Notes: generated by a model not told the origin, from the sequence alone. A stretch of 64,000 nucleotides of DNA from Nocardia sp. NBC_01329 (GCF_035956715.1 NZ_CP108381.1:5178001-5242000), one strand, 5' to 3'. Positions 50,132 to 58,866 are shown, counted from the first letter of the stretch. Numbers and translations are program-made.

Positions 50132-50929
50132 TCAGGCCCGCTGACTGCTGATCGAGACGACCTCACCCGTGAGGTAGGTGGTGTAATCGCTGGCGAGCAT
50201 CGCGATGGTGGCCGCGACCTCCCACGGTTCGGCGGCGCGGCCGAATGCCTCCCGCTCGGAGAGCCGGTCGAGCAGTTCGGTGGAACTGGTCTTGTCGAGG
50301 AAGGCGTGCCGGGCGATGCTCGGCGAGACCGCGTTGATCCGGACCCCGAGTTCGGCCGCTTCCACCGCACTGCACCTGGTCAGCGCCATCACCCCGGCCT
50401 TGGCAGCGGCGTAGTGCGCCTGACCGTACTGGGCCCGCCAGCCGAGCACGCTCGCGTTGTTGACGATCACCCCGCCGTGTTTCGCGTCACGGAAATAGTT
50501 GAGCGCGGCGCGCGTACAGCGGAAAGTGCCGTTGAGGGTGATATCGAGAACGCGATCCCATTGTTCGTCGGTCATATCGACCACCGGCGTCTCACCGCCC
50601 AGCCCGGCATTGTTGACGAGGATATCGACCCCGCCCAGGGCGGCGGCCGCGCCGCGCACCAGTTCGTCGACCTGCTCGGTGCTGGTCACATCGCAGACGA
50701 TCGCGGCGACCGCACGATCGGCGAATTCCTCGGACAGTTCGGCCCGGGTGGCCTCCAGCCGGCGTTCGTGCCAGTCCGAGACCACCACATCGGCGCCCTC
50801 GGCGAGCAACCGGCGCGCTGTCGCGGATCCGATCCCGGTACCGGCGGCCGCGGTGACCACGGCGCGGCGGCCGGTGAGCAGTCCGTGGGCCGGGGTCTGC
50901 TGCGGCGCGACCGACAGCGGCCCGCTCAC
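50132..50929 (-). CDS. ipdF: IpdF, short-chain dehydrogenase of the ring C/D pathway
   Basis: A 265-residue SDR (Rv3559c counterpart) thought to oxidise the 5-hydroxyl of the indane propionyl-CoA intermediate. Seen: AVVTAAAGTGIGSATARRLLAEGADVVVSDWHERR, ILVNNAGLGGETPV, NNASVLGWRAQYGQAHYAAAKAG, and TGEVVSISSQRA at the end. The GTG at 50929 overlaps the fadE30 stop (GTGA); the upstream frame extension is discarded. Confidence 0.9.
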   Translation of the reverse strand: MSGPLSVAPQQTPAHGLLTGRRAVVTAAAGTGIGSATARRLLAEGADVVVSDWHERRLEATRAELSEEFADRAVAAIVCDVTSTEQVDELVRGAAAALGGVDILVNNAGLGGETPVVDMTDEQWDRVLDITLNGTFRCTRAALNYFRDAKHGGVIVNNASVLGWRAQYGQAHYAAAKAGVMALTRCSAVEAAELGVRINAVSPSIARHAFLDKTSSTELLDRLSEREAFGRAAEPWEVAATIAMLASDYTTYLTGEVVSISSQRA

Positions 50930-52188
50930 TGCCGGGCCTCGCGCGGCAGGCCGAGCACCCGCTCGGAGATGATGTTGCGCTGCACTTCGTTCGAACCTCC
51001 GTAGATCGTATCGGCGCGGGTGAACAGATACAGCCGCTGCCATTCGTCGAGATCACCGTCTGCGGCGACGAGTCCGGCGGCGCCGCGGACCGCCATGGCG
51101 AGTTCGCCGAGTCCGCGATGCCAATTGGCCCAGAGCAGTTTGCCCACCGAGGCCTGACCGCCGTCGTCCGCTGTCTCGGCCATGGTGCGCTGTGCGTGGG
51201 CACGCAGCACCCGCAGCCCCACCCAGGCGCGATCCATCTTGTCCGCGAGCAGCGGATCGTCGAGGGCGCCGGATTCGCGGGCCAGTTCTTCGATCGCCGC
51301 GAGTTCCCGGGCGAAGCGGATCTGCTGGCCGAGTGTGGAGATCCCGCGTTCGACATTGAGGGTGCCCATGGCGACGCGCCAGCCGTCCCCCGGTGCACCG
51401 ACGACCAGGTCGGCGTCGGTGCGCGCGTTGTCAAAGAACACCTCGTTGAATTCCGAGGTGCCGGTGAGCTGGACGATCGGCCGGACCTCGATACCCGGCT
51501 GATCCATCGGCACCAGCAGGTACGAAAGACCCTTGTGACGTTTGGAACCCGGTTCGGTGCGGCAGACCGCGAAACACCAGTCGGCCACATGCGCGAGCGA
51601 GGTCCAGATCTTCTGCCCGTTGATCGACCACTGATCGCCGTCGAGCCGGGCCGAGGTGGAGACCGCCGCGAGATCGGAGCCGGCGCCCGGTTCCGAGTAT
51701 CCCTGGCACCACAGTTCGGTGACGGTGCGGATACCCGGCAGGAAGCGGTCGCGCTGGGCGTCGGTACCGAAGGCCAGCAGCGTCGGGCCGAGCAGTTCCT
51801 CGCCCACATGGGAGACCCGCGCGGGCGCGTTCGCCTTCGCGTATTCCTCGTGGAAGATGATCTGCTGCGCGACGCTCGCGTCGCGACCGCCGTACTCCAC
51901 CGGCCAGCCCAGGCAGGTCCAGCCCGCGGCAGCCAGCGCACGGTCCCATTCCAGGCGTTCGTCGAAGGCCTCGTGTTCGCGACCGGGTCCGCCGAGGCCG
52001 CGCAACTCCCGGAATTCACCGTTGAGCTGCTCTTCGAGCCAACTTCGCACCTGATCGGCGAATTCGCCGTCGTTCAGGGCGGCGACGCTGGTCCGCTCGG
52101 CCGTCGGACGCGCTCTGGCGGCGTGTTCGGCCGAAAGCCGTCCGCCGTCGCGACCGGTACCGGATTCTGAGGTCTGGATAGCACCCAC
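50926..52188 (-). CDS. fadE30: Acyl-CoA dehydrogenase FadE30
   Basis: A 420-residue acyl-CoA dehydrogenase for the first oxidation of the indanedione-propionyl-CoA side chain. Seen: GGPGREHEAFDERLEWDRALAAAGWTCLGWPVEYGGRDAS, WCQGYSEPGAGSDLAAVSTSARLDGDQWSINGQKIWTSLAH, STLGQQIRF and FTRADTIYGGSNEVQRNIISERVLGLPR. The GTG at 52188, 16 bases from a KstR2 operator, adds about 45 residues before the conserved domain; no internal start is evident. ipdF follows with a GTGA overlap. Divergent from fadD3. Confidence 0.92.
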   Translation of the reverse strand: MGAIQTSESGTGRDGGRLSAEHAARARPTAERTSVAALNDGEFADQVRSWLEEQLNGEFRELRGLGGPGREHEAFDERLEWDRALAAAGWTCLGWPVEYGGRDASVAQQIIFHEEYAKANAPARVSHVGEELLGPTLLAFGTDAQRDRFLPGIRTVTELWCQGYSEPGAGSDLAAVSTSARLDGDQWSINGQKIWTSLAHVADWCFAVCRTEPGSKRHKGLSYLLVPMDQPGIEVRPIVQLTGTSEFNEVFFDNARTDADLVVGAPGDGWRVAMGTLNVERGISTLGQQIRFARELAAIEELARESGALDDPLLADKMDRAWVGLRVLRAHAQRTMAETADDGGQASVGKLLWANWHRGLGELAMAVRGAAGLVAADGDLDEWQRLYLFTRADTIYGGSNEVQRNIISERVLGLPREARQ

Positions 52189-52204
52189 GACGGTAGGATA
52201 ACCT

Positions 52205-52222
52205 ACCAAGCACTTGCTTTGT
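52205..52222. promoter_or_regulatory. KstR2 operator between fadE30 and fadD3
   Basis: ACCAAGCACTTGCTTTGT, a KstR2-type palindrome, serves the divergent fadE30-ipdF and fadD3-ech-fadE31-32-33 operons. Confidence 0.85.
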
Positions 52223-52278
52223 AGACCGCAACTCGCAGACCGCGCACCGCCCACGGCCGCACGACATCGAGGACACCC

Positions 52279-53850
52279 GTGACACCCCCTGCGCACACCC
52301 CACCGACGGACCGGACCACACCACTGGCCCTGCACGCCGCCGCCCAGACCTACGGCGCGGCCCCGGCACTGGCCGACGGCCCCGTCCGGCTCGACTGGAC
52401 CCAGCTGCTCGAACAGGTACAGGACGTGGCACGCGCGCTGCTCGCCCGCGGTATCCGCACCGGAGACCGCGTCGGTATCTGGTCGCCCAACACCCATCAC
52501 TGGGTGATCGCCGCCCTGGGCGCGCACTACGCGGGCGCGACGCTGGTCCCGCTCAACACCCGCTACGTCGCCGACGAGGTCGCCGACGTACTGCGGCGGG
52601 TCGACGCCGAGGCGCTCTTCATCGCCGGCACCTTCCTGAAACGCGACCGGCTCGCCGAGCTGCGCGCGGCCGCGCCGGACCTGCGGATAGGAACCGTCGT
52701 CGTACTCCCGGTCGAAGGCACCGAGGAACCGGTCGACGACGCGCTGAACTGGTCGGAACTGGTCGCGGCCGGCGCCGGAGTCAGCCGCGACCAGGCGCGC
52801 GAACACGCCGAGTCGATCAGCCCCGAGGATCTGTCCGACATCCTGTTCACCTCGGGCACCACCGGCCGCAGCAAAGGCGTGCTGATCGCACACCGGCAGA
52901 CCCTGTCCGCGGTCCGCGGCTGGACCGAATGCGCGACCCTCAACAGCGACGACAACTACCTGATCGTCAACCCGTTCTTCCACAGCTTCGGCTACAAGGC
53001 CGGAATCATCGCCTGCCTGCTCACCGGGGCGACCATGGTCCCGCAGATCGTCTTCGATGTACCGACCACGATGCGGCTCATCGACCAGGAGAAGATCACC
53101 GTCCTGCCCGGCCCGCCCACCATCTACCAGTCGATCCTGGATTTCCCGGACCGCGGCGAGTACCGGTTGGGCAGCCTGCGGGTGGCGATCACCGGGGCGG
53201 CACCGGTACCGGTCGTCCTGGTGGAGCGGATGCGCGAGGAACTCGATTTCGACGTGGTCCTCACCGCGTACGGACTCTCGGAATCCTCCGGTTTCGGCAC
53301 CATGTGCCGGGTCGAGGACGATGCCGAGACGATCTCGGGCACCAGCGGCCGGCCCATGGCCGGTTTCGAACTGAAACTCAGTGACGCCGGCGAGGTCCTG
53401 CTGCGCGGACCGAATGTCATGCTCGGCTACCTGGACGATCCGGAGAGCACCGCGAAAACCGTCGACGCCGACGGCTGGCTGCACACCGGCGATATCGGTG
53501 TGGTCGACGATCGTGGATATCTGAAGATCACCGACCGCCTCAAGGATATGTATGTCAGCGGCGGCTTCAATGTGTATCCCGCCGAGATAGAACAGGCTCT
53601 GGCCCGATTGGACGGGGTCGCCGTATCCACGGTGATCGGCGTGCCCGATACCCGGATGGGCGAAGTGGGCAAGGCCTACATCGTCCGTAAACCGGGCGCC
53701 GCGCTCACCGAGGACCAGGTGTTCTCCTACGCCACCGAGACACTGGCCAATTTCAAGGTGCCGCGCTTCGTCGAATTCCGCGACGAACTGCCCTACAACG
53801 CCAGCGGCAAGGTGCTCAAACGCCAGCTACGTGAGGAGAATTCGCAATGA
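52279..53850 (+). CDS. fadD3: FadD3, CoA ligase for the sterol-derived indanedione propionate
   Basis: A 523-residue adenylate-forming ligase that activates HIP (the C/D-ring propionate) and so makes the KstR2 ligand. Seen: P-loop ILFTSGTTGRSKGVLIAH (about residues 188-205), TAYGLSESSGFGTMCR, GYLDDPEST, LKDMYVSGGFNVYPAEIEQ, and C-terminal catalytic Lys in YNASGKVLKRQL. It starts at GTG with GAGGAC upstream. It is the first gene of a five-gene operon under the KstR2 site. Confidence 0.94.
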   Translation: MTPPAHTPPTDRTTPLALHAAAQTYGAAPALADGPVRLDWTQLLEQVQDVARALLARGIRTGDRVGIWSPNTHHWVIAALGAHYAGATLVPLNTRYVADEVADVLRRVDAEALFIAGTFLKRDRLAELRAAAPDLRIGTVVVLPVEGTEEPVDDALNWSELVAAGAGVSRDQAREHAESISPEDLSDILFTSGTTGRSKGVLIAHRQTLSAVRGWTECATLNSDDNYLIVNPFFHSFGYKAGIIACLLTGATMVPQIVFDVPTTMRLIDQEKITVLPGPPTIYQSILDFPDRGEYRLGSLRVAITGAAPVPVVLVERMREELDFDVVLTAYGLSESSGFGTMCRVEDDAETISGTSGRPMAGFELKLSDAGEVLLRGPNVMLGYLDDPESTAKTVDADGWLHTGDIGVVDDRGYLKITDRLKDMYVSGGFNVYPAEIEQALARLDGVAVSTVIGVPDTRMGEVGKAYIVRKPGAALTEDQVFSYATETLANFKVPRFVEFRDELPYNASGKVLKRQLREENSQ

Positions 53851-54761
53851 CGGAAAACGGGGCCGACGGCACCGCGGGGAGTGTCCCCTACGAGCCGGAT
53901 GTGGTGACCTACGAGCGCCGCGGCCCGATCGCCGTGGTTACCTTGAACCGGCCGGACTACCGCAATGCGCAGAACTCCGTGATGACCTACGCCATCGACG
54001 CCGCGTTCGAGCGGGCAGTGGCGGATCCCGAGGTCAAGGTCATCGTGCTGGCCGGAAACGGAAAACACTTCAGCGCCGGTCACGATCTGGGCACTCCCGG
54101 TCGCGACCATCATGTGAAGTACCCGAACAAGGCCGCGCTCTGGTGGGACCATGTGGACCGCCCCGGCGGCGACCAGCGTTTCGCCCGCGAGACGGAGGTC
54201 TACCTGGGGATGTGCCGCCGGTGGCGAGAGATCCCCAAGCCGACCATCGCCATGGTGCAGGGCGCCTGTATCGCGGGTGGGCTCATGCTGGCCTGGGTCT
54301 GCGACATGATCATCGCCGCCGACGACGCGTTCTTCTCCGACCCCGTCGTGCGGATGGGAATTCCGGGTGTCGAATACTTCGCCCACCCGTGGGTGATGGG
54401 TCCGCGCGCCGCCAAGGAATTCCTGTTCACCGGTGACCGGTTCGGCGCCGACCAGGCCAAGGAATGGGGCATGGTCAACCGGGTCGTACCGCGCGCCGAA
54501 TTGGAAAGCGAGACCATGGCGCTGGCCGAGAAGATCTCCACCATGCCGCAGTTCGGGCTGGCGTTGACCAAGAAAGCGGTCAACCAGTCCGAAGACCTCA
54601 TGGGCATGCGCGCCGGTATGGACTCGGTATTCGGCCTCCACCATTTCGCGCATGCGCACAATGCCGAGGTCGGCGCCGATTCCCTGGGCGGTATGAACGC
54701 CGAATCGATGAAAGCGCAGGCGAGTTCGGCCGACGCGAAGAATACGGACGGGAAAGACTGA
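53847..54761 (+). CDS. Enoyl-CoA hydratase in the fadD3 operon
   Basis: A 304-residue crotonase: VVTLNRPDYRNAQNSVMTYAID, GNGKHFSAGHDLGTPG oxyanion segment, AMVQGACIAGGLMLAWVCDMIIAADDAFFSDPVVRMGIPGVEYFAHPW, FTGDRFGADQAKEWGMVNRVV. It is longer than usual at both ends. ATGA overlap with fadD3 and an abutting fadE31 show co-translation. It probably hydrates the enoyl-CoA produced from the HIP side chain or ring. Confidence 0.9.
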   Translation: MTENGADGTAGSVPYEPDVVTYERRGPIAVVTLNRPDYRNAQNSVMTYAIDAAFERAVADPEVKVIVLAGNGKHFSAGHDLGTPGRDHHVKYPNKAALWWDHVDRPGGDQRFARETEVYLGMCRRWREIPKPTIAMVQGACIAGGLMLAWVCDMIIAADDAFFSDPVVRMGIPGVEYFAHPWVMGPRAAKEFLFTGDRFGADQAKEWGMVNRVVPRAELESETMALAEKISTMPQFGLALTKKAVNQSEDLMGMRAGMDSVFGLHHFAHAHNAEVGADSLGGMNAESMKAQASSADAKNTDGKD

Positions 54762-55901
54762 ATGGACCTCGATCTCGACGAAGGTACCCGGGAATTCCAG
54801 CGGGAAGTCCGCGAATTCCTGGCCGGATGCGTTCCCTCGGAACCGCTGCCGTCGATGGACACCGCAGCCGGGTTCGAAGCCCATCGCGCCTGGGAGAGCA
54901 CCCTGGCCGACGCCCGATTGTCGGTGGTGTCGTGGCCGGGCGAGTTCGGCGGCCGCGACGCGTCGTTGCTGGAATGGGTGCTCTTCGAACAGGAGTACTA
55001 CGCGGCGGGCGCGCCCGGCCGAGTGAGCCAGAACGGGATCTTCCTGCTGGCCCCCACCCTGTTCGAGCACGGCACACCCGAACAGCTGGCGCGGATCATG
55101 CCGCGGATGGCACGGGGCGACGATATCTGGGCGCAGGCATGGTCGGAACCGGAAGCCGGTAGCGATCTGGCCGGTATCCGGTCGACGGCAACGCGCACCG
55201 ACGGTGGCTGGCTGCTGAGCGGTCAGAAGACCTGGAGTTCGCGGGCGACATTCGCCGACTGGGCCTTCGGCCTGTTCCGCAGCGACCCCACCGCCGAGCG
55301 GCACCGCGGCCTCACCTATCTGATGTTCCCGCTCACCGCCGAGGGCGTCACCGTGCGTCCCATCCCCCAGCTCGACGGCGAACCGGGCTTCGCGGAGATC
55401 TTCCTCGACGATGTCTTCGTCCCCGACAGCGATGTGATCGGCGCCCCCGACGAGGGCTGGCGGGTCGCGATGAGCACCTCCAGCAACGAACGCGGTCTCT
55501 CGCTACGCAGTCCCGGCCGGTTCAGCGCGACCGCACAACGGCTGATCGAGCTGTGGACCGAACGCGGTGATACCGGCGCTGCCGCACGGGACGCGGTGGT
55601 GGACGCCTGGATCGGCAGCGAGGCGTACCGCCTGCACACTTTCGGCACCGTCACGCGATTGAACGAGGGCGGCAAGCTCGGCGCCGAATCGTCCATCACC
55701 AAGGTGTTCTGGTCCGAGCTCGATATCTCCATGCACGAAACCGCGCTGGACCTGTTGGGCGCCGAGGCCGAACAGGAGAGTCGCTGGACCGACGGTTATC
55801 TGTTCTCACTGTCCGGTCCGATCTACGCCGGCACCAACGAAATCCAACGCAACATCATCGCCGAGCGGCTCCTCGGCCTACCGAGGGGATCCAGCCGATG
55901 A
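54762..55901 (+). CDS. fadE31: Acyl-CoA dehydrogenase FadE31
   Basis: A 379-residue acyl-CoA dehydrogenase: LDEGTREFQREVREFLAGCVP, WPGEFGGRDASLLEWVLFEQEY, AQAWSEPEAGSDLAGIRSTATRTDGGWLLSGQKTWSSRATF, NERGLSL, FSLSGPIYAGTNEIQRNIIAERLLGLPR. It starts directly after the hydratase stop. It is expected to form a heteromeric flavoenzyme with FadE32 and/or FadE33 in ring C/D catabolism. Confidence 0.93.
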   Translation: MDLDLDEGTREFQREVREFLAGCVPSEPLPSMDTAAGFEAHRAWESTLADARLSVVSWPGEFGGRDASLLEWVLFEQEYYAAGAPGRVSQNGIFLLAPTLFEHGTPEQLARIMPRMARGDDIWAQAWSEPEAGSDLAGIRSTATRTDGGWLLSGQKTWSSRATFADWAFGLFRSDPTAERHRGLTYLMFPLTAEGVTVRPIPQLDGEPGFAEIFLDDVFVPDSDVIGAPDEGWRVAMSTSSNERGLSLRSPGRFSATAQRLIELWTERGDTGAAARDAVVDAWIGSEAYRLHTFGTVTRLNEGGKLGAESSITKVFWSELDISMHETALDLLGAEAEQESRWTDGYLFSLSGPIYAGTNEIQRNIIAERLLGLPRGSSR

Positions 55902-56932
55902 AATTCGCGCTCAGCCCGGAACACCTGGACTTCGGCGCCAGTATCCGCAAGCTCTTCGAATCCGGTTCCACCACCGCCGCGGTGCGGGCGTGGAGCACCG
56001 ATGATCCGGCGGCCGGTCGCGCACTGATCGAACAGCTGGCCGCCGCCGGAGCATTCGGCTTGACCATCACCGACGAGTTCGGCGGTCTCGACGCCGAACC
56101 GCTGGACCAGTTGGTCGCCTTCGTCGAGATCGGCCGAGCCGCGGCACCCGGACCGCTGGTGGAATCGGCCGCCGTCGTACCCGCGCTGCTGCAATCGCTG
56201 GCGAGCACCGACCCCGAACCGGCCCGGCGCTGGCTACCGGGTATTTCCGAGGGCGCACTCTCGGCCACCGCCGCCTTCACCGGGCATGGTGGTCGCGCGG
56301 TAGCGGTGGACGCCGACCGGGTCGATCTCGTGCTCGTGATCGACGGTGACCGCGTGAGCACCGGCCGGGTCGGCGAAGCGGTTCGCTCGGTGGACCCCGC
56401 GCGCCGCCTGTTCGTTGTCGAAGCCGATGAGCTGGTCGCCGAGGGACCGCACGTGGCCGCGGCCGCCGCGGCCGGTTTCGATGCCGGGGTCCTGGCCAAC
56501 GCCGCGCAGTTGCTCGGCGCCGGCAAGGCTCTGCTCGACGCGTCCACCGACTATGTGAAACAGCGCAAACAGTTCGGTCGCCCGATCGGTGAGTTCCAGG
56601 CCCTCAAACAGAAACTCGCGGATGTCTTCATCGGCCTCGACCTGGCCGAACCGCTGCTGTACCGGGCGGCGCTCACCACCGCGACCCCCAACCGGGCCCG
56701 CGACACCTCCGCGGCAGCCGTGGCCTGCGCCGACGCCGCCTACCGGGCCGCCCGCAGCGCTCTGCAGGTGCACGGCGCCATCGGCTACACCGCCGAATAC
56801 GACCTGTCGCTGTGGCTGACCCGGGTCACCGCCCTACGCTCCGCCTGGGGCACCCCGGATCTGCATCGCGGCCGGGTGGCCGACGCCTTGCGCGCCCCGG
56901 CCGCGGCCGACCCGTCCGGCGCGCTCACCTGA
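55898..56932 (+). CDS. fadE32: Acyl-CoA dehydrogenase subunit FadE32
   Basis: A 344-residue acyl-CoA dehydrogenase-fold protein, shorter and more diverged than FadE31. Seen: FALSPEHLDFGASIRKLFES, FGLTITDEFGGLDAEPLDQLVAFVEIGRAAAPGPLVESA, YVKQRKQFGRPIGEFQALKQKLADVFIGLDLA, ALQVHGAIGYTAEYDLSLWLTR. ATGA overlap with fadE31 indicates a stoichiometric partner. The pattern matches the non-catalytic type of subunit in heteromeric sterol acyl-CoA dehydrogenases. Confidence 0.92.
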   Translation: MKFALSPEHLDFGASIRKLFESGSTTAAVRAWSTDDPAAGRALIEQLAAAGAFGLTITDEFGGLDAEPLDQLVAFVEIGRAAAPGPLVESAAVVPALLQSLASTDPEPARRWLPGISEGALSATAAFTGHGGRAVAVDADRVDLVLVIDGDRVSTGRVGEAVRSVDPARRLFVVEADELVAEGPHVAAAAAAGFDAGVLANAAQLLGAGKALLDASTDYVKQRKQFGRPIGEFQALKQKLADVFIGLDLAEPLLYRAALTTATPNRARDTSAAAVACADAAYRAARSALQVHGAIGYTAEYDLSLWLTRVTALRSAWGTPDLHRGRVADALRAPAAADPSGALT

Positions 56933-57005
56933 CCAGAAACAGCAGGCAGCGGCGGATGCGCACGGATGCGCTGCCGGTGACCGTCGGAAACACACGGGAG
57001 AAGAG

Positions 57006-58106
57006 ATGATCAGCGAGGAACAGCAGGAGTTGGTGACAGCGGTCCGAGGCCTGCTGGCCAAACGGGACGCCCGGGCCGGAATCCGCAAGGCCATGGATAC
57101 CGAACTGGGCTACGACCCGCGGCTGTGGGCACAGCTGTGCGAACAGGTCGGAGTGGCCGCACTGGCGATACCCGAGGAGTTCGGTGGGTTCGGCGCGGGC
57201 CTGGCCGAATCCCTGCTGGTGGTGGGCGAAATCGGCCGGACACTCGCCGATGTGCCGATGCTCGGATCCGCCGTGCTGGGTGTGCAGGCGGTACTGCTCT
57301 CCGGGGACGTCGAGGCCTGTGCGCGACTGCTGCCCGGCGTCGCCGAGGGACGTAGCACCCTCGCTGTCTGCTGGGCCTCGGCCCGCGGCTGGGACGATTT
57401 CGGAGTGCGGGCCGATGGGGAGAGCCGCGACGGGACGGCGCACTACGTCCGCGACGGGACGGCGCACTATGTCCTCGACGGGACGGCGCACTACGTCCTC
57501 GACGGGACCGCCGCCGATACCTTGATCGTGGTCACCGAATCCGGTCTGTTCGAGGTGGATCCGGCCGCCGCCGGGGTCGAGCGGCGCCGGGTCGCCGCCA
57601 TGGATCCCTCCCGCGGTCTGTCCGAGATCTCCTTCACCGCTGTGCCCGCGCGACGGCTGGGCGACGCGGATCCGGGCCCGATCATCGAACAGCTGCACCG
57701 GATCGCGTGGGCCGCGGTGGCCGCCGAACAGGTCGGCGCGGCCGAGTACTGCCTCGAAGCAACCGTGGAGTACACGAAGTCACGGGTGCAGTTCGGCCGG
57801 GCAATCGGCAGTTTCCAGGCCCTCAAACACCGGATGGCGGATATGTACGTGCTCGCCGAGTCGGCGAAATCCGCTTCCCTCGCCGCCACCTTCGCGGTGG
57901 CCGGGAATACCGCTTCGGCGGCCGAGGATGTCTGGGTGGCCCGGCGGCAGTGCTCCGAATCGTTCTCGGCGATCGCCGCCGAAACCGTTCAGCTGCACGG
58001 CGGTATCGCCATCACCTGGGAACACGACGCGCACCTGTACTTCAAACGCGCCCACGGCGACGCCGAGCTCTTCGGCGTCCCCCGCCGGCCGCTGGTCGAT
58101 CACTGA
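57006..58106 (+). CDS. fadE33: Acyl-CoA dehydrogenase subunit FadE33, with internal peptide repeat
   Basis: A 366-residue acyl-CoA dehydrogenase-fold protein: ISEEQQELVTAVRGLLAKRDAR, IPEEFGGFGAGLAESLLVVGEIGRTLADVPMLGSAVLG, YTKSRVQFGRAIGSFQALKHRMADMYVLAESA, TVQLHGGIAITWEHDAHLYFKRAHGD. Near residues 140-168 it carries a three-fold DGTAHYV(R/L) repeat in the beta domain. GGGAGAAG precedes the ATG; there is a 73-base gap after fadE32. It is the last gene of the fadD3 operon. Confidence 0.92.
   Translation: MISEEQQELVTAVRGLLAKRDARAGIRKAMDTELGYDPRLWAQLCEQVGVAALAIPEEFGGFGAGLAESLLVVGEIGRTLADVPMLGSAVLGVQAVLLSGDVEACARLLPGVAEGRSTLAVCWASARGWDDFGVRADGESRDGTAHYVRDGTAHYVLDGTAHYVLDGTAADTLIVVTESGLFEVDPAAAGVERRRVAAMDPSRGLSEISFTAVPARRLGDADPGPIIEQLHRIAWAAVAAEQVGAAEYCLEATVEYTKSRVQFGRAIGSFQALKHRMADMYVLAESAKSASLAATFAVAGNTASAAEDVWVARRQCSESFSAIAAETVQLHGGIAITWEHDAHLYFKRAHGDAELFGVPRRPLVDH
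57426..57509. repeat. 24-bp in-frame tandem repeat in fadE33
   Basis: Three 24-base units (57426-57449, 57450-57473, 57474-57497) plus a half unit encode repeated DGTAHYV(R/L) octapeptides. Units differ at only one to three bases, so the expansion is recent. Confidence 0.88.
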
Positions 58107-58210
58107 GGGCGTCGGCGATCTGACCGTACGAAAAACAATTGCGCGGCGTGGGGAGCCGTGCCAAAGTGACCGACGCACCCGCCGCCGCGCCTCGGTGCGA
58201 ACCCGTTACG

Positions 58211-58585
58211 TCAGACCACCAGTGTCGGTATCTCGTATTTGCGGCACCAGGGGTCGCGGGTGGCGAGCACCAAATCTTCCGAGCTCGCCTGCGCCAACAG
58301 CATGCGGTCGAACGGGTCGCGGTGGATCAGCGGCAACCGGCCGGCCGCGATCGCGTGTTCTGCATTGATCTGCAACAGGGTGAAACCGCTGTCACGCACC
58401 CGCTCTGGAAGATCGGCCGGTCCGTGCAGTTTTCTACCCGCATGCTTGATCGCCACCTCCCATACCGAAGCGGCGCTCACGAACACATCCGGATCGCGGT
58501 CGAGCCGATCCTTGACCTCGTCGGTGAGCGTCGGGTCGTCCGCGAGCCACCACAACACCACATGGGTATCCAGCAGCAAGCTCAC
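58211..58585 (-). CDS. PIN-domain toxin (VapC type)
   Basis: A 124-residue PIN nuclease: MSLLLDTHVVLWWLADDPTL with Asp 6, ASVWEVAIKHAG with Glu 43, HRDPFDRMLLAQA with Asp 90/93, and LATRDPW with Asp 111. It overlaps the antitoxin gene upstream by four bases. This PIN subgroup with Phd-type antitoxins is a common type II toxin-antitoxin form. It is located between the KstR2 operon and kshA. Confidence 0.9.
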   Translation of the reverse strand: MSLLLDTHVVLWWLADDPTLTDEVKDRLDRDPDVFVSAASVWEVAIKHAGRKLHGPADLPERVRDSGFTLLQINAEHAIAAGRLPLIHRDPFDRMLLAQASSEDLVLATRDPWCRKYEIPTLVV

Positions 58586-58839
58586 CGCGGGATGCCGAAC
58601 TCGTCGGCTATTGCCTCGTTCGTCTCCTCGGAGTCCCAGTCCGCTTCGAGGGTGAGCGTTCCACGCAGCGATCCACGGCCGGTGCGGTCTGCCCGTCGGA
58701 CCAGCGGCACGACCTTGGCCACAGGGTGCCCGGCACGGCTGATCACGATCTCCTCGCCGCGCTCGACGCGTTCCACGATGCGTGACAGATTGGTCTTCGC
58801 CTCGTGGATATTGAACTGTTCCGCCGCGTTGCCGGCCAT
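58582..58839 (-). CDS. Phd/YefM-type antitoxin for the PIN toxin
   Basis: An 85-residue antitoxin: FNIHEAKTNLSRIVERVERGEEIVISRAGHPVAKVVPL, then an acidic tail (LEADWDSEETNEAIADEFGIPR) that would occupy the PIN active site. The ATG at 58839 has GGAGG five bases upstream; a GTG six bases earlier would overlap the ribosome site, so it is rejected. A perfect GCTAAC/GTTAGC palindrome lies just upstream. Confidence 0.9.
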   Translation of the reverse strand: MAGNAAEQFNIHEAKTNLSRIVERVERGEEIVISRAGHPVAKVVPLVRRADRTGRGSLRGTLTLEADWDSEETNEAIADEFGIPR

Positions 58840-58852
58840 GGCCACCTCCTTA

Positions 58853-58866
58853 GCTAACAGGTTAGC
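58853..58866. promoter_or_regulatory. Palindromic operator of the Phd-PIN operon
   Basis: GCTAACAGGTTAGC is a perfect palindrome with a 2-base centre, 13 bases before the antitoxin ATG and next to its ribosome site. Confidence 0.62.

Noticed and set aside
50926..53484. 852-residue frame extending fadE30
   Set aside because: The part beyond 52188 is antisense to fadD3 and crosses the KstR2 operator.
57426..57509. Possible CRISPR-like repeats
   Set aside because: Units are directly abutting without spacers and are in frame in fadE33.
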